This document shows positions 57,673 through 64,000 of a DNA stretch of 64,000 nucleotides, piece by piece. Numbering within the stretch: the first letter of the stretch is position 1; every line of letters starts with the position of its first letter. Position numbers and translations under genes: made by a program. The notes under the pieces are model-generated. The model was not told where the DNA came from. It saw only the letters and a list, made by a program, of their open reading frames with translations, and searched no databases. Origin of the DNA: Rhabditophanes sp. KR3021 (lineage: Eukaryota > Nematoda > Chromadorea > Rhabditida > Alloionematidae); contig CAUJLY010000004.1 in assembly GCA_963281155.1 (NCBI GenBank), forward strand, positions 5,828,001 to 5,892,000. The letters run 5' to 3'.

Positions 57673-58254
57673 ATTTACTTCTTCTTGTCACTGGAAATAT
57701 AAAAAATATAAGAAAGTTTAGATTGTTTTGTTAGAACTATTGGTAAAAATATATCACGTAGCAATAGTGTAACTTGTGTTATAAACAGGACAAACCCTTA
57801 TATGGTACAATATGAATAGGAATGAGTGCAGGATATAATTAATAGAATATAAGTTTTTTACCCATTACTAAATCATTGTATTTTGAAATAATAATAAGGT
57901 TCAAACAATACTCGAGATGACATCAGACTACGTAAAGTCAATCATAAAATAAACGTTTGAACAAACACTAGAAAAGTGTTTGTGAATATAGCAACGAATT
58001 TGGAAAACAGTCCTTTCTAAAAGATAATAGCTGCCGACATTTGTTATTTATCAGATGTTTGTTGATACAAAAGTTGAATAAATAATTTAAAATCTGTACA
58101 ATGAAATCATGTCTTTTTATTATCTAGTCAAATTTTAATATTGAGGAAGAATAAAAACGGAAATTATATTTAAATATTTATTGCTTTTAAATAAGTTATG
58201 ATATTATAAATGATAAGGTGTTAAAAATTAGATAATTTAAAAATTGTGGCAGCT
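57673..58254. other. Intergenic, no gene seen
   Basis: AT-rich spacer upstream of the FBXO7-like gene; no RNA gene or repeat recognised. Confidence 0.35.
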
Positions 58255-58482
58255 TTATTTTTGTGTTTTCCAGTCAAGGGTGTTTTCACTGGAATATGAA
58301 AACTTCTGAGCGATGTGATCGACGATCTTGTAAAACGAAGCATACTTAACTTTTTTGACTTCTGAAAGCTGCTTGTTAATATATTCGCTTGCAACATTCA
58401 TACGGCAAATCATTTTTAGCAGGTAATTATACTCCTTCAGAAAGATTGAGAAAATGTTGATCATTAGAGTTGCACTCAACAT
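58255..58482 (-). CDS. Possible small protein, 75 aa
   Basis: ATG to stop, with a hydrophobic N-terminal part (MLSATLMINIFSIFLKEYNY) and a polar, helical remainder (INKQLSEVKKVKYASFYK, then IVDHIAQKFSYSSENTL). TATATAAGAG lies just upstream but closer to the ATG than a usual TATA box. No splice or family evidence. Confidence 0.3.
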   Translation of the reverse strand: MLSATLMINIFSIFLKEYNYLLKMICRMNVASEYINKQLSEVKKVKYASFYKIVDHIAQKFSYSSENTLDWKTQK

Positions 58483-59120
58483 TTGCTCTTATATAGTCTT
58501 ATTTCCTCATGTTCATCGGAATTCTCCAGACCAGAGTTTTTGGGTCGTGCATACTCTTCAAAGTGTAAAGCCAGCATTTTAAGTCATTCTTAAGATACTG
58601 CACGATTTTATAATGACAAGTTAAGCTCGTATAACTTTGTTGTTTCAAGACGAGTTTTGGCATCAGTAAGACCGAATTTGTATACCTTCCGGTATAATAA
58701 AATCCCTTTTTAACTTCTGACTTTCAAAGCGTAATGCTTTCCGTTTTTAGGGCAGGGTAAATAGATCTGTTAATTGATAATTGTTTCCTTAAACATTCGA
58801 AAGGTATGGAAAATAAATATAAAAAATTGGAATCTTTCTTGAAAAATCTTGTCATACATAGTAACAAAATTTAAATTTATTTACAGATTATGTTTAAAGT
58901 ATGTATATTCTATGTGATTGCATAATCTTGATTTTGCTAAACATCAATTTAGATTTGTGTAAAATTGGAATATGGTTTTCACGTAAACGGATATTCAAGG
59001 AGAATATTTATTAAGCATTGCTGGATGGAACAGAAATTAAACAAAGTCGATCAAATATAGGTAATGGTAGAGAATCATGGAACGAGTCGGGAAATATTTT
59101 GGAGGAGACGATGCCTATGA
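58483..59120. other. Intergenic, no gene seen
   Basis: AT-rich; short frames only. No RNA gene recognised. Confidence 0.35.
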
Positions 59121-59237
59121 ATGAAAAACCAAGCCAAAAAATTCTTAAAGTCCTTATTATGTTGTAATTCAACTGAACCACCAGAAGAAAGTAAAGTCAA
59201 AGAAGAATTAAAAGCTGTTGAAGACACTAAACTGTGA
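59121..59237 (+). CDS. Possible 38-aa microprotein
   Basis: ATG to TGA with protein-like composition: basic helical start (MKNQAKKFLKSLLCC), then acidic Glu/Lys tail (EESKVKEELKAVEDTK). A second short frame just upstream (MERVGKYFGGDDAYE-stop) overlaps it and also looks coding, so this may be a two-frame relic of one small gene. Weak. Confidence 0.25.
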   Translation: MKNQAKKFLKSLLCCNSTEPPEESKVKEELKAVEDTKL

Positions 59238-59488
59238 TTCTTTATTATCTAAATGACACTGAAACACAATTGTAATTCTGTATTCATAATAGTACAAGTG
59301 TCTTACTCATTATTAGTTTCTATATTCTAGACCATTGTTACACTGAATTAAATTATTCTTTTGTAAAAATGAAATAAACTTATATTTCTCTCGTTAATTG
59401 ATATGTTTAAAGTATTTAATTGATCTTTTAAAATTTCTTTATTATTTTTATAAAAAATGAAGTCGAACCTCAATGCCTTTAGAATGCT

Positions 59489-61735
59489 TCAAAGTGAAAC
59501 TTCTTTAAGGAACGGTTCAATGAAATAGAAAGTCATAAAATGAAAAATCAAGCCAAGGGAAATGGATACGGGAAGAGCAGGTACAACAGTATCTCCTTTT
59601 TGTAAAAAAACCAGTGTAATAAGAAGACCAATCAAGACAGCTCCAATCACAATAATTGTTGATAAAATTGATATAGATACGGCTGATTTACCCACAAGAA
59701 GGCTGTAAAAAATAAAATCTCCTAAAAAAGTGCAAGTTAAAAATTGCCATAAAGAGATTGCTTGTTTCTATTGTTTGAATTATTTTTGCTTGCAACTCTA
59801 TGCCGACTTTGTTTTAGGGCTATGTACATTTGAATGTTAGGTGAAAGATATTTATAATCACATGCACATTTCTAATTCATTTTGTTGTTTTAGTGCTAAC
59901 ACTGCCTTTCATAAGGGGTTTTAATCTATTATGGGCGATAATAAGAAAACTAACAACTGACGAAACGAGGTCATGATTATGATTTAAGATAATCCGTAAA
60001 GAGTACAGACATATACACGGGTAAGAAGGTAGCTCGCACTGAAAACAGGAGTCTTATTCAGGCAAGAAGAAAGAATGTTGAAATTGGTAATTTTAAAAGC
60101 TAATTATTGCATGACAATCATTTGTTTTAGATCAAGTTCAATTAGCTGATGAGGATTGGATGAACAAGAGCCTGTAAAATTTCAATTCAACTGAAACAGC
60201 AACTTATGTAATGGCTAATATCAAAAGCAATGCTGCGGATAAGAAAGGATGTCATGTATAACTTATGGTTGTTTTGAGAAAGTGGTACAAGTCAAAGGAA
60301 ATAGCCTACAACATTGAGAGTGTTCTTACTGACACTTTAAGTTTTCAGATCAACGACTGAGACTCCGGAAAGGTGTCTTAATGAGGTATGTCAACTATTC
60401 CCGAAATGAACAGTCAAGTTGCACATATTATTCTTGTTGTAACTTTTAACTTTAAGGCAACAAGTCATATCCTGATTTCTTTTAAAATGTGTAATTTTGT
60501 ATTTTTGATAAATTGTTTGATTACCTAACCCAAGTCTTACTGCATCAGTATCATTGAGAGCATCTTCAGCAGTTTCGATTATCTTCTTCTTGTTGGCATG
60601 TTCCTGGGTAGATAAAATGTATCTCCAGTACCCATCTGAGTCATAATACTCCTCGTCGCATTCTTGATCCTTACCAACATCGTCAATATTATTTTCAATT
60701 TCAACATCCACAAACTTTTGCCATGCAAGTGTATCTTCAGCATTATCCTTGGTATTCACAATTTGATCCTCATACGACGCTTCCGCAGAATCATTTTCGG
60801 ACAAATCAACTTCAGATATGACAGAAACAGAAGATCTAAGAGGCTGATTCAAGCATTCAGTGGTTTCAATTTGAGTTGCATTTGTACTTTTAGATAAAAC
60901 ATTCTTGTCATTAGCGGTAAACATCATGAATTTAAGCACAGATTTGTTGTATCCACCAGCTCTTTCAGTAACCTGCTTCAACGGGCCAAAGGGGGACCAA
61001 ACGGCAAAGATGTCTAAACCAAATTAAAGTTTATAAATAAACGACAGTATGACAATTAATAGTATTTTTAAGTTTAATTTATTAACTTACCCCAAATGAT
61101 AATACTTGGCAAAATAAACCAAATCGTCTTTTCTGGAAAAGTTCTCAAATACAACACACTGACAAGGGCACAATTGATAACCGTGTAAAATTGATGCAAG
61201 CCTAGATTTAGCCGATCTGTGAAGAATACAACTGAACCAATACCCCCATAGATTAACCCAAGTCCAACAGTAAAATATTCTGCATTTGGGACGTCATAGG
61301 CTTCTAGACCATCCCTAAAAATTGTTTAAGTTAATGCATAAGACTAACTTACTTTGCTACAATCGAAAATACACCAAAAATGACAGACATCAAAGAAAAT
61401 CCCAACCAAGCTTGAATAATCTTTTTGCATTCGTAAACAGCCAACAAAAGTAACCCAAAGCTAACTAATCCAATCGAAATCAGTAGAAAGACAGCATTAA
61501 CAGCTCCGTCCACAACCGTAAAACCACTACTCAATTCACCTTCAGAAGTCAGCATATTCATATAAAAAGTATTTTCCTTCTCCTGTTGCATTCCATAAAT
61601 ACCAATCCAAATGGCGAGAGTCAAGACAATGTTCGCTATAACCGGAGGAAACATGGTCAAAGAAGGTTGGAAGGCCTTTGAATAGATGTTGGAAACAACC
61701 TGGATTTTGAGCTTTCTAGAGTATTCGTCTGACAT
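59489..61735 (-). CDS. Presenilin, gamma-secretase catalytic subunit, 442 aa
   Basis: Four exons: 61353-61735, 61091-61314, 60525-61013 and 59489-59721; phases agree (383 + 224 + 489 + 233). Presenilins are nine-span aspartyl proteases that cut transmembrane proteins such as Notch. TM1 begins FPPVIANIVLTLAIWIGIYG; TM2-5 follow. The TM6 catalytic Asp203 lies in IIIWDIFAVWSPFGPLKQ (WD instead of the usual YD). TM7 has GLGD (Asp367) split by the last intron, LGLG|DFIFYSLLVGKSAV. The PALPVSISLGL motif is at ~413-423. The cytosolic loop between TM6 and TM7 (~220-360) is acidic. It lacks a long N-terminal tail. Divergence resembles the nematode SPE-4-like class, but SEL-12/HOP-1 are not excluded. 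The last intron is 803 bases and contains coding-like plus-strand fragments. Confidence 0.9.
60017..60177 (+). pseudogene. Coding-like fragments antisense inside the last presenilin intron
   Basis: Plus-strand open stretch 60017-60086 (TGKKVARTENRSLIQARRKN) ends at a GTAATT donor. A TGTTTTAG acceptor at 60130 continues in phase to DQVQLADEDWMNKSL-stop at 60177. The join is phase-correct, but no ATG lies upstream in frame and further coding-like bits (to ~60360) are cut by stops. Probably the remains of a small nested gene. Family not recognised. Confidence 0.3.
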
Positions 61736-61908
61736 ATTTAGCGAGGAATAAAAAATGAGCAAAACGTCGACAGCTTCAGTGTGGGTACATTTTATTTAAA
61801 GTGTCTATGTGTTACTTGTTTAAATGCAAATTATTGTTGTTAATTATAATGTAAATTTAATTTATGTAATTTATTAAGAATAGATGTTTAAAAAGGTGAT
61901 ATTTTGAT

Positions 61909-62196
61909 TTACACGAAGCTACTGTTAAATTCAATAACTCTAAAGACGTGTTGATCTTCTAGACATTCATCAATGGTGTAATTAGCGATAGTTTCAATTT
62001 TTACATTTGTTGAAATAGGAAAATGTGTAAAATACTTAGTACTGCCATTGATAGGAATTATATTATTTGAAGGTTGGTTTTTGCATTTCTTTATCTTAGA
62101 ACATACAATTAAAATGGCACAAATTAATAGGATAGAAAGAATGATAACTAAAAGAAAGAACGGAATTTTGTTAGATTCAATAAGTTGATAAACCAT
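61909..62196 (-). CDS. Small single-span membrane protein, 95 aa
   Basis: ATG 62196 to stop. Polar N-terminus (MVYQLIESNKIP), one strong membrane span (FFLLVIILSILLICAILIVC), then a basic juxtamembrane KIKKCKN and a ~60-residue tail. The order fits a type III or signal-anchor protein with a cytosolic tail. Family not recognised. Confidence 0.5.
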   Translation of the reverse strand: MVYQLIESNKIPFFLLVIILSILLICAILIVCSKIKKCKNQPSNNIIPINGSTKYFTHFPISTNVKIETIANYTIDECLEDQHVFRVIEFNSSFV

Positions 62197-62740
62197 TCTA
62201 AATATGTATAAATGATGTGAAAGTATTTAATTGTTAAAGGGATCCAACACAATTATTTTCCCAGAAAGATCATAATTAATTAGATTTTTATTAGCCAACA
62301 TTCATGGGAATATTAGTATAAGCATTATGAGTAGCCATGAAGAGTACTTGTATTACCCGAAATCTCATTATCTTTTAAACTAGCTTATTACTATGCAGTC
62401 TTTCGTACTGAACATCATTACTTTAAATGACTTTACTGAATATCCAAAAACAATTATTTAAAACTTACACATGTATTACGGGTATTCGAAAATGATTAAA
62501 TGAACTTACTGATTAATTTGATGTTAAAGGTGATGATATTTGATATGTCTTATTTATTATATATGTAGTTATACCAGTATAATAAATCAGTTATCTTATT
62601 ATCTTGTTGTTTGTCCTTTGCCCACGTGTCTCCATCCTATTCACCTATCGACCTCATGGGCTATCTTATGATGGTCCGGGGACATTTAATATCCAAATAA
62701 GTAATTAAACCTTAGTTGAGTTGAAAATGGCAAAAATATT
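62197..62740. other. Intergenic, no gene seen
   Basis: Upstream of the small membrane protein and downstream of the tRNA. A GC-richer patch (about 62610-62690, with CACGTG) stands out from the AT-rich background but shows no recognisable RNA gene. Confidence 0.35.
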
Positions 62741-62822
62741 CGCAACCAGCAGGATTCGAACCTGCGCGGGCAAAGCCCAATTGATTTCTAATCAATCTCC
62801 TTAACCGCTCGGACATGGTTGC
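62741..62822 (-). tRNA. tRNA-Ser (anticodon AGA)
   Basis: 82 bases on the minus strand. Acceptor stem GCAACCA pairs with TGGTTGC; discriminator G. D-arm starts TGTCCGAGCGGTTAAGG. Anticodon stem ATTGA/TCAAT encloses loop TTAGAAA (anticodon AGA). A long variable arm (TGGGCTTTGCCC) marks a class II serine tRNA. T-arm GCAGGTTCGAATCCTGC is canonical. A run of T (TATTTTT) follows on the same strand as a Pol III terminator. Confidence 0.97.
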
Positions 62823-63209
62823 TTAACACAATATTTTGTAAATCTCCTAACCTAATTGTCAATTTCAAAAATATTAACACAACATTATTATCTGCAGATA
62901 AATTATTAAATTAGAACACCTGTTTATTATTGGTATTTATTTGGTATTTTATCTTGTAGCACTAATTGCCGCTTTCGTCAATTCTTAATCTGGACTATAT
63001 GGATACTTACAAGGCGTTTTTAAAATAAACTTATCAATCAAAATGTTGCTTGAAACTATTGTACATTGCTTCAGACCAATACGTTTTTAATTGTCTTAGT
63101 ATTCTTGCTTAAAACCAATATGCTTAGAAAGTATGTAATACTACGCCTTGACTATGTTATTAAATCTTTTTTTAACGCCCATTTAGATTAGATCTAGATT
63201 ATAAATCAC
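62823..63209. other. Intergenic, no gene seen
   Basis: AT-rich spacer between the tRNA and the mucin-like gene; contains the promoter of the latter at its right end. Confidence 0.35.
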
Positions 63210-63218
63210 TATAAAAAG
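63210..63218 (+). promoter_or_regulatory. TATA box of the mucin-like gene
   Basis: TATAAAAAG, 49 bases upstream of ATG 63259, the same spacing as for the bHLH gene. Confidence 0.5.
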
Positions 63219-63258
63219 CATCTTTTTTAATACTTACTCACCACAACTTGCTTTCACC

Positions 63259-64000
63259 ATGAAATTAGTGTACTTTTTTACTCTATTAGCTGGCTTAGTT
63301 GGACAAGCATATGCAACATGCCTTTGTACAACTTTTTCAAAGGCAGCAATTTTTTCTCAATCCGACTATTCAGTTCTCATTTATCCTCGCGATAACATAA
63401 CTGATATGCCATGTAATCCAGTAAGATGTGTTTATACTATTCAAACTACCCAATTCGATGGAATTAGTGGCAATGTTTACTATCTTAGAAACTTTCAGAA
63501 GTCTAAAGCTACTCTCAAATTTTACAATGGAAAGGATCTCTCTGCTGCTCCGTACTTTAAATTCGATAAAAACACCGAGAATTCAGAATTGACTGTTACT
63601 CCTTCATCTTCTGCTCGCATTGTTACAATCGTTCTTGATATCAACCCAGCACTCACCGAAAACTTGCCAACATTCATTTTGTATGTTATAGGAAAAGCCC
63701 CTCCAACCACAACTACAACAACCATCGCCCCTACCACATCAGCTCCTGATCTAACTACGTCAACAACAAAAGATGTAACAACCACACTTGAATCTTCTGG
63801 CACCACAACTGAAACTTCTAATAGCACTGATGAAACTTCCAGCGCCACAAATGAAACTTCTAGCGCCACAAATGATGTTTCAAGTACTACAACTGAAGTC
63901 TTAACCACCACTGTTCAAACTTCTAGTACCACCGCTGACATTTCTAGCACTGCTCAAACAACAAGCATCACAACTGAAGCTACAGCCTCCGAAGCTACAA
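63259..64000 (+). CDS. Secreted Thr/Ser-rich mucin-like protein, 5' part (runs off right edge)
   Basis: Open from ATG 63259 to the end, 247 codons. Signal peptide MKLVYFFTLLAGLVGQAYA, then a Cys-containing globular domain (residues ~20-145) with CLCTTFSKAAIFSQ near the start and MPCNPVRCVYTIQTTQFDG in the middle. Beta-strand-like composition recalls the CUB-like domains of nematode secreted proteins, but this is not firm. From ~150 on the protein is a Thr/Ser/Ala tail (TTTTTTIAPTTSAP, then ETSSATNETSSATNDVSS) with short tandem repeats, typical of O-glycosylated mucin stalks. A surface-coat, cuticle or gut-lining role is likely by class; a membrane or GPI anchor would lie beyond the edge. Confidence 0.75.
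   Translation, partial: MKLVYFFTLLAGLVGQAYATCLCTTFSKAAIFSQSDYSVLIYPRDNITDMPCNPVRCVYTIQTTQFDGISGNVYYLRNFQKSKATLKFYNGKDLSAAPYFKFDKNTENSELTVTPSSSARIVTIVLDINPALTENLPTFILYVIGKAPPTTTTTTIAPTTSAPDLTTSTTKDVTTTLESSGTTTETSNSTDETSSATNETSSATNDVSSTTTEVLTTTVQTSSTTADISSTAQTTSITTEATASEAT

Noticed and set aside
62610..62690. GC-richer patch considered as a small RNA gene or spliced-leader RNA
   Set aside because: No leader-donor arrangement, no tRNA-like fold and no flanking Pol III signals were found.

Overview
The window looks like nuclear DNA from a small-genome animal, most likely a nematode. It is AT-rich, with short GT-AG introns whose 3' ends read T-rich then AG. Many start codons sit 1-30 bases behind a TTTYAG-like acceptor with no upstream exon, as expected for spliced-leader trans-splicing. 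The gene set is metazoan: a Fat-like cadherin, BAF, an Olig/Beta3-type bHLH factor, regulatory myosin light chain and presenilin. One small secreted protein resembles the nematode SXP/RAL-2 (DUF148) family. Exon joins were worked out by hand; for the named genes the reading phases agree across every junction.

Layout. 0-8 kb: the start of a secreted protein running off the left edge (-), a 72-residue C2H2 zinc-finger protein (-), sideroflexin (+), a BAF-like gene with an in-frame stop (+), a small basic protein (-) and NAD-isocitrate dehydrogenase beta-type (-). 8.3-20.7 kb: one eight-exon gene for a ~3,882-residue Fat-like cadherin (-). 20.7-26.2 kb: about 5.5 kb with no gene I can support. 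26-32 kb: a secreted repeat protein, an SLC20/PiT phosphate transporter and the DUF148-like protein (all -). 33-39 kb: bHLH factor (+), Pol III subunit RPC9/CRCP (-), group VI phospholipase A2 (-), regulatory myosin light chain (+) and a small unknown (-).

39-46 kb: a FAM114-family gene (-) whose first intron holds a decayed NUMOD4-HNH-NUMOD1 homing-endonuclease-like ORF on the opposite strand. Further broken coding sequence of unknown origin lies at 45.3-46.3 kb. 46-56 kb: a small unknown, TBC1D24-like TBC-TLDc protein, MPDU1, TIM29, a long unknown protein and a Y-family (Pol eta-like) polymerase with altered active-site residues (all +). 56-64 kb: FBXO7-like F-box protein (-), presenilin (-), a small membrane protein (-), tRNA-Ser(AGA) (-) and a secreted Thr/Ser-rich mucin-like protein running off the right edge (+).

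There is no single pathway. Themes include mitochondria (sideroflexin, IDH3B, TIM29), membrane trafficking and cell surface (cadherin, FAM114, TBC1D24, presenilin) and protein quality control (FBXO7-like). The most unusual items are the HNH relic in an animal intron, the BAF copy with a stop where family members have Glu, and the Y-family polymerase lacking one metal-binding Asp. The main limit is that no alignment, RNA or database evidence was available: family calls rest on motif recognition and exon boundaries on splice consensus plus reading phase.
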